Assembly: GCA_951217055.1 (NCBI GenBank)
Contig: OX578276.1
Span: forward strand, 59,519,307 to 59,583,306
Direction: 5' to 3'
DNA from: Gerris lacustris
Lineage: Eukaryota > Arthropoda > Insecta > Hemiptera > Gerridae
DNA length: 64,000 bases
Below are positions 37,151 through 49,966 of the stretch, piece by piece. Below the pieces are notes generated by a model, which had not been told where the DNA came from, did no database searches, and saw only the letters and a list, made by a program, of their open reading frames with translations. The translations under genes were made by a program, and so were the position numbers. Each line of letters starts with the position of its first letter. Position 1 is the stretch's first letter.

Positions 37151-38885
37151 CTCCTTAGCACGACTCCGTTCCATCAACCTCCGATAGCCATTCTACCCTT
37201 CCAGTTTAACATCCACTATGAATCAGAATACTTTGCATTTAGTTTAGCAATGTCTTTAGTACCCTTAACAAACAATAACGCATCAGGACAATCTATTCCT
37301 TTTTTAACAGAATACTTCCGCACCCTTTCTGTCCTAACTTAAAACTTTATTTCTATATCTAAATGGATTTACCTTGGTTGTTATTTTCCCCCAAATAAGT
37401 TTTCAGTTCTGTGCTTATATGATAGTGTTATGCAATCATATCTGTAAGCACATGCAACAATACTATGCGTAGAAAATATCAAAATCAATAAAATAATTTT
37501 GGCAAAAGGAATATTAATTTATAAATTTATCAAAATAAAGTAAGACAAAATTCTAATCGCACAATTCTGTCTAAAATCGGAGCACCGCTTTACAAGGGGT
37601 TCTGTTAGAAATTACGTAACAAAAAAGAACTGAACATACAAAAATACCAAACTAGTCACGTGGAGTACATAAACTTATTCAGCTGGGAAAACTCGGTGGT
37701 GGAAACTTGTCTTGTTCCTAGATTAGGGACAAAAGTTTTAACGAAGGAAGGGGCAGAGTATAGACAATCAAAGTTTAAAGTTGCTTTGTTTTTATTTTTT
37801 TAGTGTTTAGTCCTGTGTTTTCTTTAAGCTTGCCGCTTCAAGGCACGTGCCTAGTGTTCCTTATGTGGTGTATGTTCGACCAAACGAACACGTTTTGAAA
37901 CTACTCCACTTTTCCCTTATACTAATATTGTTAACTTTTTTGAGGTTAAAAACAAATTTAAAGATGAAAGAAGAGGTTGCACCATCTCCTTTTTAAATCT
38001 ATATTTATTTTAGACAGAATAATAATTCGTAATAGAAACGAGTAAAATATATTTTTGTAAAGATGCCTTTTTATTTTAGTTATAATTATTTAACGATTTT
38101 CCCATTTAATACTTCTTACCATACATCCCTTATTGATTAATCAATTTTAATGATATAAGTTGCTAAGTTATAAATCTAATTTTTCCGAATAATATGGTAG
38201 GTCTCTAATAATATTTCTGAAAACAAAATTTCATATATAGAAGCTTGAGTACGCTTCTATATGAAATGTTTCTGGTCATCCAGGTATTTTTTTTCCAATT
38301 ATCTATTGTGTAAGGTTCAAATCACTTATCAAGCATAAGCCGTCTTTGAATAATATAAAGTTCAATATTTTTGTAAAAGTACATCGCAAGAGGGATAATC
38401 TTTAGAGATCCGGAATCGTCTCGGCCAGAAGGTAAAACCTAGGATCGATAGTTATTCCCTCGTAAATCCAGTATAGTAGGCAGAGGAAGCCGGACGTACA
38501 ACAGTAATAAAAATATATCTCAGTTAGAGAGAACTCTACACAATTGAGCACATTTTTCGTTTTTTACTCTCTCTCTCTCTTTCTCTTTCTCTGGATATAA
38601 TAAATATATTTTATTTTATTTATTTGAAAAAAACAGAAATTTTTCCCGGTTGAACATAAAAAGTACAATTCTTTCAGTTAAAAATAGGTTGTACTTCCAA
38701 AATGCAAGAAAAAGAAAGTAATTATGCATCCCCAAAACATTGCTGCAATTCAATATGTGTTATCTGCTCTTTAAAAGTAACAGAGTGATAAAAGGGCAAT
38801 TTTTTTTTAAGTCGACTGAAAATATAAGCAAACATACCTAATATATATCAATTTTGACAAATAACATTCCTACATATATTTTAAA
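37151..38885. other. Unannotated stretch with short simple repeats
   Basis: No gene could be supported. It includes a hairpin at 38227-38265 (arms around CATATATAGAAGC / GCTTCTATATG) and a CT-rich simple repeat at 38568-38592. Confidence 0.45.
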
Positions 38886-38886
38886 G

Positions 38887-38912
38887 AATAAGTGTAGTAT
38901 ACTACACTTATT
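38887..38912. repeat. 26-bp perfect palindrome
   Basis: AATAAGTGTAGTA is followed immediately by its exact complement with no spacer, and AATAAGTGT recurs just downstream. No associated gene is visible. Confidence 0.95.
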
Positions 38913-40499
38913 ACAATAAGTGTGATCGATCTAAAAAGTCTAAACTAAATCTAAATCCTTAGAGTCGAATCGTGCTATTGAAAAATCTAGTAAAAAACAG
39001 TCAAATCGTGCTAAGGGCAATTGAAAGCAGTAAAAGCCAGAGTAAACTTGAGAAAAGAATGTCTGGGTACTTTATTAGAGTGCAAAGCCGCACATTCATT
39101 TCAATATCACATATCGCTTTCACTATTGCAGAGTATTCAGTCATGCTTCCTCATTCAGTGTCAGTGCATTCGGTGAAGGACAAATTGTAATATTCAGTAG
39201 TATTATTTCTTAAAGTAATAAGGGTTACAACGAAATTAAAGGCAAATATAGCAAGAATAAAAACTAAAAGTCCAGAATACCTAGAGTCTCACAGTTAGTT
39301 CATAAATCATTTTATTTCAAAACAAAGCCTACACATCGGAACAAGATAGCTACAATTTGATTCCTCATAGTTGTAATTATTTTAATATTTATGTTATTCA
39401 GTTAATAATTTCGTCTGAATGTATACTATTAAGCTTTATTTATATATTGTTTGTTCCGTCTTCTAATAAATTACAACATATATTAACTATTACTTTTATT
39501 AAATAGATAAGATCAAAGTTAGGAAGAACCACCTTTAAAACAATAGTGATAACAATTATGAAACAATTAACTAAGAAAAGAAGGGTTCCCTTACAAAAAA
39601 AAGTTATTCTTGTGAGAAATGAGTTAATTGCATTAAACCAACAGTCTAATTACTTATTCCGCTCATATTGACCACCAATCACACGTCCGTCTGTGATATG
39701 TGGTTGTTTTTTTTGTATTTTATTCAATAAAAGTAAAGAAGGAAAAGAAGAGGCAACCGTATTCACACGATTGTTTTGAAAGAGTAGAAAAGAATGGGTT
39801 AAGATTCAGACACGCGAAACACTGCGAAAACCCTATACTTCGTGAAACAGGGAATCGTTTGATTAAATAACAGCTTTCTGTGCGAGTCTGATAGAGAAGC
39901 ATTAGTTTATCTATATACTTGAAGAAAAGGAAAGGGGAAAGAAGGAATTAATAATTCAGATCATTATTAGTAGTGGCTCCGGGTGCAGTAGATTGCTTAT
40001 ATGAATAGAATTACAGATAATAGTCCCTACTGTAAATTGTTAACACAAATATTATTTGGAGAAGCTCTGGTATCGGAGGCCCGACATTATAATTCTATTG
40101 AAATTCTTCGGATTATAATGGTTTTCTTTATTCCTATAGGCTATGAGAACCCTGTAATTACAGGCTACGTGAACTCTAATTACCACCGACTCAAGTTTAA
40201 TTTATTTATAAACAAGGTTCTAATTAATTTTATACAGCAGAGCCGATTTAAAAGAAAGAGAAAAAAAGTTGGAAATATCCATTTACATAACACAGAGTAA
40301 GTTTACTTTAAAGATTAATCTTTGCATCTATGTCTCGAGTTAATATAACATAAAAGTAATTAACGTTTGTTTTTCTTTTCATAAACAACAAGATACGAAA
40401 TTAAATATTATTATACAATATTCTAGTACGTCATGTAGGTTCGATCTTTAAAAGCATCTTTTCTTGGTCCTTTATACCATAAAAAAAAGAATAATAATA
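38913..40499. other. Unannotated AT-rich stretch
   Basis: Nothing could be supported. Short frames at 38972-39190 and 40001-40300 lack domains and lie in AT-rich DNA. A TAATTA homeodomain core within the palindrome CTGTAATTACAG is near 40152-40163. Confidence 0.4.
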
Positions 40500-40890
40500 T
40501 TATTCGTTTATGTAAATATTCGTTCCTTTAAGGTAAAAGAAGGGAAGAATTTTCCTAGAAATGTTTTTCCTTCGCGTATCCTTGCATACAAGTAAGTCGG
40601 AAAGATCCTTTGACCCTGGGCCCGTCTTATCCTCCCAAGAGTCGAAAGCGTAATTCCTTCGACTCAGAAGGAAAAAACTGGTCCCAAGGAGGAGAGGCCG
40701 GTTCCCATCGGGTCCTCTACATCTCCCTCTAGTCATTCCCTTTTTTCAATTTCAAAACCTTCCACGGAATTTTCTTTAAAAAAAAGAAAAGAGCAAATCC
40801 CCTTTTCTCGGCGCGGCCAGACTCGAAACATTCTTGACACTTCGGGATTAGAAAAACCGCACCGGCGGCGCGGCGCTTGGAAAATGTTCA
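40500..40890. other. GC-richer island 9 (skew switch near 40715)
   Basis: Purine-rich, GGAGGAGAGG-bearing sequence passes into pyrimidine-rich CTCTACATCTCCCTCTAG. It is followed by a second GC block with CGGCGCGGC and CACCGGCGGCGCGGCGC (40807-40878). The short minus-strand frame has no recognisable domain. Confidence 0.45.
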
Positions 40891-41369
40891 CTCTGTTTTG
40901 AATACCTAATAGATTTCGATAAATATGTCGTTCTCAGTCGATCTGCAACATTCTTCCTCTTCACCATATATCAATTTCTTGGCTTTTCACTCGAATAATC
41001 TCAACATTAAACTTTTAAATTACCTAAAAGAAAGGTTTGTCTCTTAATAAATTAAAAATAAAATTAATAATAAAATAAAATTTAAAAAATATCCAAAATA
41101 AAAAGTTTTATCCGCATTTCAAAAAAAAAAGTTAGGCCTAATTATGAAAATCCATTGCGTAACAAGATACCATCAGATGATTTGTACGATAATTGTTAAC
41201 AAACTTATAATGTTTTAGTCCCAAGATTGCAAAGGAAGATAACAAAAACCGGCAATGTCTTTTACGATTTTTTTCTTACTCTTGGTTTCTTTATTCTCCT
41301 TTTTTTCTTTTTCTTTTATGTAATTTAAACAAAAAAAGACTCGGTCTAATTTAACGGAATACAATTTTC

Positions 41370-42030
41370 TCTCGATTCCATTCAAATCGGCTCGAGCCGG
41401 TATTATACCTAGAGTTGATTTAAAGTAGATTAAGGACAGGGTAACGAACCCGGTATACCAAGACCGGGGCACATCCGAGCCAGGCCACCGAGATCCCCTT
41501 CTAAGAATGTTTAATTTGCGGTAAAGAAAAAAGGAAAAGGATAAGGAAAAGAAAAAAAATACCCGCAAAAAGAGAAGAAGGAAGAAAAGAAACAAGGTAA
41601 TGGGACGCCCTTATGGATATTTCTCGGGTGTATTTCCGAGCAAGAGGAATCGTCCATCGGATTAGTTAGGTCGTCAAAGATGTTTGAAGAGTGCGAGGAA
41701 CTAATGTCTCTGGCCGTTCCGAGCTGGTCTAAAGGAAAGCATGCATGCAAATCGAGTGTGGCGTGTTTGTTCAGTAATTATCCGGCCTCTAGAAGCCCAG
41801 CGCCCGAGGCCCAGGCCAAAACCCCCACCACACGCCTCGAGTCTATAATATACTGGGTTTCCAACCCACTCCTGTCCGCACAAGCAATTAACACCGACGT
41901 TTTCCTAATCTAAATCTTTTAATAAAAACATAATTGATATAAAGCCGGAGAGAGATGGAACTTTGGATTTGGATCCTCTGCGGGTTCTGCACCTCCAGCC
42001 CCCGGGCCATTAGGCTTCAAATAATAACAT
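41370..42030. other. Skew-switch islands 10a and 10b (switches near 41785 and 41990)
   Basis: About 36 G and 21 C in 41641-41760 fall to about 8 G and 25 C in 41821-41880. A second, smaller G-to-C switch follows within 41945-42060 (GGAGAGAGATGG to CCTCCAGCCCCCGG). CATGCATGCAAATCGAG at 41738-41754 resembles a POU/octamer-type site. The overlapping opposite-strand short frames are not credible genes. Confidence 0.55.
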
Positions 42031-42599
42031 CTGCTCCACTTCATTTTTTGTCTTAGCTCCCAAACGAAATGAAAACGCCGTTTTAAATTTTACAACCATT
42101 TTATCATTGTAACTAAGTTATAACCAGCCTTTTGAAAGTAAATTACAATCTTTAACAACAAATTGTTTTTTAGAGATGATCGCGTTTGGTGAAATACGAA
42201 GTCTTACCTCTCGCTTCCACTATTGATTATGATAATCTCCGTGAATCTAACACAAAGCAATTATAGCAACAACGTTAAATAAAAAAAAAAAGATCACATA
42301 CTTTCGACTGTGATCTATATGAATCACAACAATGATAAAAAAAAGTTTAGAGCAAAAAAAGCAGACATTTTTATATGAATTATACACAACTCAGTTGCTA
42401 ATGACTCCTCATAAGCAACTCTCAACTCAAAAATGATACCTGCAATCTTAAGACTTATTAGACACCGGTGCGGTGGTGGAAACTACTCTATAGACTCTAC
42501 TTCAGAAGCCTTATTAAGTACGGACAGTAAACTAAATAAAAGTAGCTTTTTTGCGTTCTATCACGTATTTTACTTTTACGACCTATTTCTTATTTATTT
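42031..42599. other. Unannotated AT-rich stretch
   Basis: No feature could be supported. Confidence 0.4.
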
Positions 42600-43800
42600 C
42601 CTTTTTCTACTCATTTTATTTAAAATCTGTTAGAATTGTTTTAATTTTTAACATGCATAAAAGTGTCATTTTAAGCAATATTTAGGCTTCGTCCAGATTG
42701 CCGAACCGAACAAAGGAAACGAGCCGAGCTTTGGTCTCTGCGCATGCCCAGTTTAAAGTGCGACTGCGCATTTCAGACTGGGCATGCGTAGAGACTAATG
42801 CTCGGCTCGTTTCCTCTGTTTAGTTCGGCAGTCTGGACGAGGCTTTAATGCACGCAGACGGTTGGAATTAATATTGGAAAATCTGTGAATTGCTTTCGAC
42901 AAACCATCCAATTTTTTTTAATCGGATGAGTCCTTTTTAAGATATTTAATAAAAAAACCGTTTGTGCATGTGGAAGGAAAACCAATGAACACAGAGGGTT
43001 GAAACGTATGTGGCACTAGCAATAACCACTATCTGAATTTTATTATAATCGGACAAGTAGCTTTTGAAGGTGATTTTAGACGGTCATGTCAATCTCAGTT
43101 TAGTTTTTTGTTTCATTTCAGTCCAGACGGTGGTTTTTATTTACACGATCCATTTTGTTCGCAGGTCTTCTACAGTCTAATAGTAAAGTATAGGCAGCGT
43201 CCCTAATGTTAACGTTGTGGTAATTAGGGCCCGTTTTTTTCCACAAGCATAGACCAATTTTATAAATTTCACCAGAAACTCATAATCCTTTTTGTTAGTC
43301 TTATCGAAAGCTATACAACTTTTAAAACTTTAGGTAAAATAATATTAATAAAACGTTATATTAAAAAGGTTCATCTGAATTTAATAATGATATTTAATTT
43401 AATTAAAAATTAAATATTACTAAGTATTAATTAAGAAGGGTTTTCATTTTTAAAAGAGTGTGTCTATACGACAAGTCCACTGTTCAAGAGTTAAATAAAA
43501 ACTGACGAGATGCATGATGTGTCTGTTTACACATAGGACATCTAAGAACTAAATAAAACAAATAGGTTCGCTCTATCCTATCAGATCTCCGTCTCAGTTT
43601 AAGTTTCAGTTTTACGCTTTTATAAATAGGAAAAACGGACAGTCCGACTATAACTGAGACTGACCTGAAGACCAACATGACAATCTGAAAAGAATTTAAG
43701 ATAAGGTGGTTGAACGACAGACAGATATAAGACCAAAAATATTCCCTGATGCCTGAACCGAAATTCTGTCCAGGACTTTGTGGCGTGGAAAGAAAGAGTC
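42600..43800 (+). mobile_element. Family A repeat, copy 5, with two nested insertions
   Basis: Three collinear pieces match the 43903-44515 copy: 42600-42684 (AAAATCTGTTAGAATTG), 42848-43105 (GCAGACGGTTGGAATTAAT, GTGGCACTAGCAATAACC, AATCGGACAAGTAG) and about 43715-43795 (ATTCCCTGATGCCTGAAC, ATTCTGTCCAGGAC). The first gap is the 159-bp foldback MITE. The second gap, about 600 bp, carries CTCAGTTTA/ACTGAGAC-type inverted motifs near its ends and may be another non-autonomous element. Confidence 0.6.
42685..42843. mobile_element. 159-bp foldback MITE
   Basis: The whole element folds on itself. Left arm GGCTTCGTCCAGATTGCCGA..., CAAAGGAAACGAGCCGAGC and CTCTGCGCATGCCCAG are mirrored by the right arm with scattered mismatches, around a centre at about 42764. 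It is flanked on both sides by TTTA (42681-42684 and 42844-42847), a possible target duplication. It interrupts a family A copy, which confirms insertion. The GCGCATGC-type motif recurs in the 3383-4273 element. Confidence 0.85.
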
Positions 43801-43902
43801 CTTTATATCAAGTAAGATAATTCTAGGGTAAACAGCATTAACTGTGATGCTAAATATTTTGAACTCGACAACTGGAACAAATTTTATATGTTAAAAATAG
43901 TC

Positions 43903-44515
43903 TGCTAATTAGTGTGGCGCTTATCTTCCTCGCCTCCCATGTAGAATACTTTAATGGTTTTATGCTTTTACAATACATTATTGTTAAATTTAATATGTAA
44001 TACTGAATTATTAAATTTTTTTTAATAATTCCCCCCCCCCCCGTTTTTAAAATAAAATCTGTCAAAATTGATTTGATCTTTTACATGAATTAAAGTATCA
44101 ATTTAGAGCTCATACGGTTTAAATTAATCAAGGACTATCTGTGCACTGCTTTTGACGTATTCAGACGAATTCTTTCCATCCAATTTTCATAAATATCAAA
44201 TGCGTTCTATTGAAGATATAGGTTTAAATAAATATATGTTTGTGCAGATTGTGCATAAATGTATGTTTGTGCAGACAAAAAAATGACTGGAGAATTTGAT
44301 ACCTATGTGGGACCAGCAATAGGCTAATTATGACCTACCGTTCAAATTTCATTAAAATCAGATAAGTAGTTTTTAAGGTACGTTGGTTTGCAAACATTGA
44401 GCGACTGACGGATTTCTGTCTTGGAATTTTTGAAATCGAAGACATAAAATATTTTCGTTCTTCAGGACAATTAGCTTCAGTTACGTTCGGTATAAGCTCG
44501 GAAGCAAAAGTAATA
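43903..44515 (+). mobile_element. Family A repeat, copy 6 (near full length)
   Basis: Runs from TAGTCTGCTAATTAGTGTGG to ATAAGCTCGGAAGCAAAAGT. It includes a run of 12 C at 44031-44042, and the motif ATGTTTGTGCAGA is duplicated at about 44236-44276. It lies in the same orientation as copy 5, about 100 bp downstream. It has no coding capacity. Confidence 0.8.
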
Positions 44516-44687
44516 ATAAATTATATATCTATACATAAGGTTCTGCACATATGCAATATATATATGTAAGGTATACAAAAAAATGTATTCCAACTAAATT
44601 TAAAATGTGTCTGAGGAAAATTTTAACAAAAATACAATTAACATTTTAGACATTAATACTAGAAGCATGAAAATTCTTTAGGTGAGT

Positions 44688-44691
<4 letters not shown>

Positions 44692-44757
<66 letters not shown>
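44692..44757. repeat. (AT)n microsatellite, 66 bp
   Basis: Pure AT dinucleotides. Confidence 0.97.
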
Positions 44758-44762
<5 letters not shown>

Positions 44763-44958
44763 ATTATTATAAATCTAAATCTAAGAATCAAGTTAATGAG
44801 GAGAATAATAAATATAACCTCTTAATTAAATTAAACAATATCTTGTTATAAAAATAAGGGTTTCAGGGTCAATTTCAATACGTAACTGGAATCGATCCTG
44901 AAAATACCTGTTAAATCTAGTTATAAATTGTTTCTCCTTGTTATAGTATTTTTGTTCC

Positions 44959-45061
<103 letters not shown>

Positions 45062-45299
45062 TATTTAACTGAATATTGTCTGTATCTATTTAATTACTCA
45101 CTCGTTAGGTAAACCATAGCCAAGAAAAAGAAGTAAACAAACCTGAAACAAAATAATTTAACATAAATAAATTGCATGAAATAAAAGCACTAGAATTAGT
45201 AGCAAAAAAATAGCAATATTCCTACTCCATCTTTACCTCTGGAAATGTTAACCATACATTAATAATTAAAAAAAATGTGATATGTAATTTTACCTTATT

Positions 45300-45480
45300 C
45301 ATTTTTATTGTAAGCTTTTATTTGCTTACATATTTTATCGGTTTTATACATGTTTGTAGGAGTTTTAATGGTTAATGTTTGTTTATAGGCACTGATGATG
45401 GCCTTAAAAAGGGCTTAAGCTGCACTGATAAATAAACAAGTATCATTTTACTTGGAGAGTCAGTTTTTTAAGAATTCGCT
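45300..45480 (+). mobile_element. Penelope-like fragment with degenerate hammerhead motif
   Basis: CTGATGATGGCCTTAAAAAG (45392-45411) followed by GGGCTTAAGCTGC resembles the core-1 and stem II of hammerhead ribozymes of Penelope-like elements. The GAAA core is replaced by TTAA, so it should not cleave. The sequence ACTTGGAGAGTCAG downstream is echoed near 50227 (CATGGAGAGACAG). Confidence 0.4.
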
Positions 45481-46000
45481 AACCATACCCTAGTAGTAAA
45501 TTATTTATTATAAAATAATGATATGATACAAAGCTCGTGTTAAGGTATAACAATATAGAACCAAAGTAGGGCTCCATATTCGATATTCATTATAAATTAA
45601 ATAAATCAATAACCATGAATAATTTAATGGTTCTATGATAGAAAACACGAAACATAGGGTTAGAGTGCATATCGGTCAGTCGAATTTTTCATTACCTTTA
45701 CAAGAAATTAAATGTTATTAATGTACCATAAAAAGATATAAAGATGAGGAGAAGAAATCACGATGGAAAAGAAAAGCGAAATACTAATGAAATATGCATT
45801 AAAAATAATCATAAACAAAGCTGTTTATAATTTAGCCAATCAGTTTCATCTAGATAATTATTGATACTAATGAAAATATTAATTTAAAGCTATACCAGAG
45901 TAATAGTAGATTATAAAATGGCCAACTAATACAGTAGAATAATAATATTTAAAACCGTTGAAAATAATACCTTTCTTATGTTATGATTATTTGTAAACAA
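45481..46000. other. Unannotated AT-rich stretch
   Basis: No feature could be supported. Confidence 0.4.
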
Positions 46001-46500
46001 TTTAGGTGTGGTAATGATAAGCGATGTTTTTTCCATTATGATGAGACCTTTCCTTTTTTACCTTATATAAGGTAATTTTTAATCATCTTTCATTTGTTAA
46101 ATAATGGTGTCAAGGAGGTGCAATTATAATGCTATCTATCTCCATGAGAGAGGGTCTTAAATAATTACTTATTTACTATTGCACATTATAACATATATGA
46201 CGTTTAACTAACATAACAGTAAAGCATATAACTTATACAAATATTATTATGGCATATTTAATATTCGTATTAGTTATATGTTTTACTGTCATGTTAGTTA
46301 AACGTTAAAATTCAATTATAATAGTGTTCAACAGTAAATAATATATGACCCTCTCATTTCTTGAAGATAGATAACATTTTAATTTCACCTCATTGACACC
46401 ATTATTTAACAAATAAAAATGATTGAAAATGACCTTCTATGAGGGTCGAAACGTCTCATCATATTAGAAAAACTGATCCTTTATCATTACCACACCTAAA
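46001..46500. mobile_element. 500-bp foldback element with hammerhead-like motif
   Basis: The ends TTTAGGTGTGGTAATGATAA (46001-46020) and its exact complement (46481-46500) begin arms of about 240 bp that pair almost to the centre near 46250. Shared blocks include TTGTTAAATAATGGTGTCAA and TAACTAACAT.ACAGTAAA. The right arm reads ATGACCTTCTATGAGGGTCG then AAACGTC (46429-46455), close to the stem II-GAAAC-GTC part of a hammerhead. The left arm carries a decayed version. No protein is encoded. An inverted Penelope-like pseudo-LTR pair is the best guess. Confidence 0.7.
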
Positions 46501-47089
46501 TCAACCATGTTTTTTAAAAAAAAAAAAAATCAGGAGAATAGTAATTAGGAATTATTTACTTTTATAATAATTATTAAAGGAACAAGGTTAAATTGTTAGC
46601 TAATAACTTTGGTGAAACGTGTATTTATTCGTGATTGTCACTAATAACACATTAGTTTATAAAACGAGCATCTTTGAGCAATACAACTTACGACCTTTCT
46701 GGAAATATAACTCAGATATTGAGTATTTCGATTTCGATTCCAAGGACCTTAATTTGTTGGTGATAAAATTATAAATAAATACATACATTGTATTTTTCGT
46801 GTGCAATGTTAGTGATGTAAAACTCATCTTTTGAATTAATTAAATTTTATAAAATGCATTCAGAGTTAAGTGTTTCAAGTCCTTGCATTGCAACATTCTT
46901 GACGGTAACTTTAGCAAATAACTTTTGCTACCATATTATAAATTGGTCCACGAACAAAAAATTAGTAAACAAAAACTATGTCAGGGTATCCATTACAACT
47001 TTATCCTACTCGAGTTTTTATCTCGGGAGGAAAAAGAGGGAAAAAAGATTAGTTTGTCGTGGTCGATCAAATTATCTCTCAAAAAAAGT
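46501..47089. other. Unannotated AT-rich stretch
   Basis: No feature could be supported. Short frames near 46854-47128 overlap each other and lack domains. Confidence 0.4.
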
Positions 47090-47470
47090 CAAGTGAAGAC
47101 CCGATCAGGTTCCATTGATGTGAACTAGATTTTTTCCTCTCCCTCTCTACCAACGTCCTGCAGCGTTAAAGAGTTGAGAGCAATTTGAGCTGCTCGTGAT
47201 TCTTTTCAAACAGGGAATCCAGGGAAGAGCTCGAGCTTGTCAGGATCACTGACCCGATCTCTCTTCTTTTTTTTGTATCGGTTCAGGTTTTTACTTGCTA
47301 TATCCGCAGATAGAACAGGTCTCGGCATGAGGACGAGGACAGGGCAGTAAGGTTCTGTGTCGAGTCGAGGGGTCGTCGGCACACGGATCCAACTTCGGTC
47401 CCTAAAGTTTCTCCGAGATCATTAATAATTACGAGGAGCCGTAAACCGAGAATCGACAAGACAAACACAA
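47090..47470. other. GC-richer non-coding block
   Basis: Less AT-rich than its flanks, with GAGGACGAGGACAGGG and CGAGTCGAGGGGTCGTCGG. The skew pattern is less tidy than in the other islands. ATCATTAATAATTACG at 47418-47433 contains homeodomain-type cores. No gene is called. Confidence 0.35.
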
Positions 47471-48120
47471 GTAAATTCATTAAGTTATTCCACCATGTGG
47501 AAAATCGTAGCTTATTGCCTATTACCGGCAGTCGGATGGTACAAATATGAATATACTCTAAGATCTAAACTTAGAACTACCGAATTCCAAGTAGAATCAA
47601 TTTAAACTACTTATTTCTCTCGTCGATGTCTTATTAATTTCCATGAATGGTTTTTAAAAAATTAAAAAAAAAAAACTTCCATCTCCGTGGAAAATATTAG
47701 TAGGATTGAATCGAGAACAAAAAGCCCTTAAACAATCCTCGACAAAATCGAGCGAGAGTAAAATTTAATTATGACTTGGGAAGAATGAAGGTGGAGGAAA
47801 ACAAAAAGGGAGGGGTGAATTCATTGATAGGGCTGAAAACACCCTGTTCTCCATCTCCAGTGCTAAAGCATCGTCCAGATAAAGAAATTAAATATACAAG
47901 GGATCCTCTGCTTTCTACTTCTACCTTATAATGGCAACCTTTCCCTTGACTTCTTTTAAAAATATTCTTTCGATAACAGCTAAAAGGCCATCTTAAACAT
48001 TTTTCCTTTAAGATAGCAAAGCTTCGTAAGTTATAAGAGAAAATAAAAAAGTTAGAATCTTACAAAAATCTTGAAAGTCTAAAAATAAAAATAAAAAACA
48101 CATTAAACAGATAAAAAACT
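47471..48120. other. Unannotated AT-rich stretch
   Basis: No gene, RNA or repeat could be supported. Confidence 0.4.
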
Positions 48121-48372
<252 letters not shown>

Positions 48373-49149
48373 ATGGTCAAAGAGAAATGTAACTTTGTAA
48401 CACTGAACCAATTAAATTCATTTGTAAGTGGTACACTTACTGAATAATGTAGATATGTCCGAAATATTTTAATACAAAATAGATTAGAAAAATAAGTAAA
48501 AGCTCATCTATATATCAACAACAAATTTATATTTATGAATAATAATTTTCTCCTATCGTCCACGCCATAATGAATTTCCATGCACCATGGTGTTGTAGAC
48601 ATGTTATGATGGTTCACACCATAACAACGTCATTACTAATCTGTCAAATAACATATGTTCAGAGTTTATTCTTTATTTATTCATATCAGCGATTTTAAGC
48701 ATTTCCAGTTGACAATATTCCGTGAACTAATGAGAATAATAAGGAGTTGGATGCATTCCATAGTGGCTTATGAGTGAGGCGTAGTAAGTTATGGTGTAGC
48801 ATTTCCCTTAAAAAGAAAATCCAAGTAATTATTGAATGTTGAAACTTAGAGTGGAGTAGAGGTCACTAATAATTACACTATTTCTCCAGCTTCTTTCTAG
48901 CCTGATTTATCACATTAGTAGCTTATAAAATACATTGAAAACAACAGTGTAGACATGATAATAATATGATTACAACCGAAGAAATTTAAATTATTAACCT
49001 TTCCTTTATTTTTTTTTCTCTTTTATTCCAACAACATTATAATAGATCTAACAGATTATGATGTAAATAATTGGAACTAACTATATTGATAAACTCAATT
49101 ATATTCTTGTCCAGGTCGAAATTTATAGCACTTTCACTAGAGCCCATCT
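48373..49149. other. Unannotated stretch with a small hairpin
   Basis: No gene could be supported. A short hairpin (TTATGATGG/CCATAA type, with nearby CACCATGGTG palindrome) lies at about 48585-48630. Confidence 0.4.
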
Positions 49150-49460
49150 GATGTAGGCCAGTAATGTTAAGAACTGTAAGCCCTTAGGGAGAAAGAAGGG
49201 TTAGGTTTGTAGGAGCCAAAAAAAAAAAAAAATACGATACCTACAGTATACATTAAGAAAATTTTGTTTGAAGAGCCCATCAGATGAGGAATGTCCAAGG
49301 AGAGGCCGCTAACAAGATAATAGGCAGCTGCCCCTCGGCCCCTATCAACATATTCAGACAACGGTCCCAGACCAACCTGTTATTTAATTGCGTTCTCGGC
49401 TGGAGGGGAGAACCTGCGGATAACGTCTACTCAACAGCCAGCCTAGGCTACCTTTAATAA
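49150..49460. other. Skew-switch island 11 (switches near 49330 and 49420)
   Basis: GGAGAAAGAAGGGTTAGG and GGAGAGGCC on the left give way to CCCCTCGGCCCC and CCCAGACCAACC. A short second G-to-C switch follows (GGAGGGGAG to CCAGCCTAGG). No coding potential was recognised. Confidence 0.5.
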
Positions 49461-49750
49461 TCCAATTTCTCTAAATAAATTCAAATAACATTAGTTTCGA
49501 TAACCCAGTAGGCCGCTACAGGCATATAAAAACCAATTGACAGGAATACATTTATCTCTAACAATAGCAAAACACATCTCTATTCACCTTAGTAATTTTT
49601 AAAATAAATTCAGTGACCGTATATTGTTTGTAGCGACTAATTGATATAATGTGCTTATTGGTGTTAATTTTAGACGGTTGATAACACAAGAAGAAAAAAT
49701 GTTTTATTGATACGGAAAAATATTAGTCTCTTGAGAAGGTTGCATAATTA

Positions 49751-49835
49751 TACATTTCTCTTCCATGCTATACTTACAATCCCAATAAATTAGATATTTA
49801 ATGCAGTGAAATCTTCAATATTACCATTAGTAATG
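49751..49835 (+). repeat. Dispersed repeat, copy without TA array
   Basis: CTTCCATGCTATACTTACAA then CCCAATAAATTAGATATTTA and AATATTACCATTAGTAAT align with the two flanks of the 48155-48306 TA array at roughly 80% identity. It shows the empty state of the microsatellite site. Confidence 0.75.
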
Positions 49836-49966
49836 TGAGATACACAAAACGATACACACAGTTAATAATTAAAATACTTTATATTTATACTAAACGTTTT
49901 AATAAAACAAAATGGTGGCAAATTAATAATATGTCATATTCGTAGTATATTTCATTTTATTTCTAT

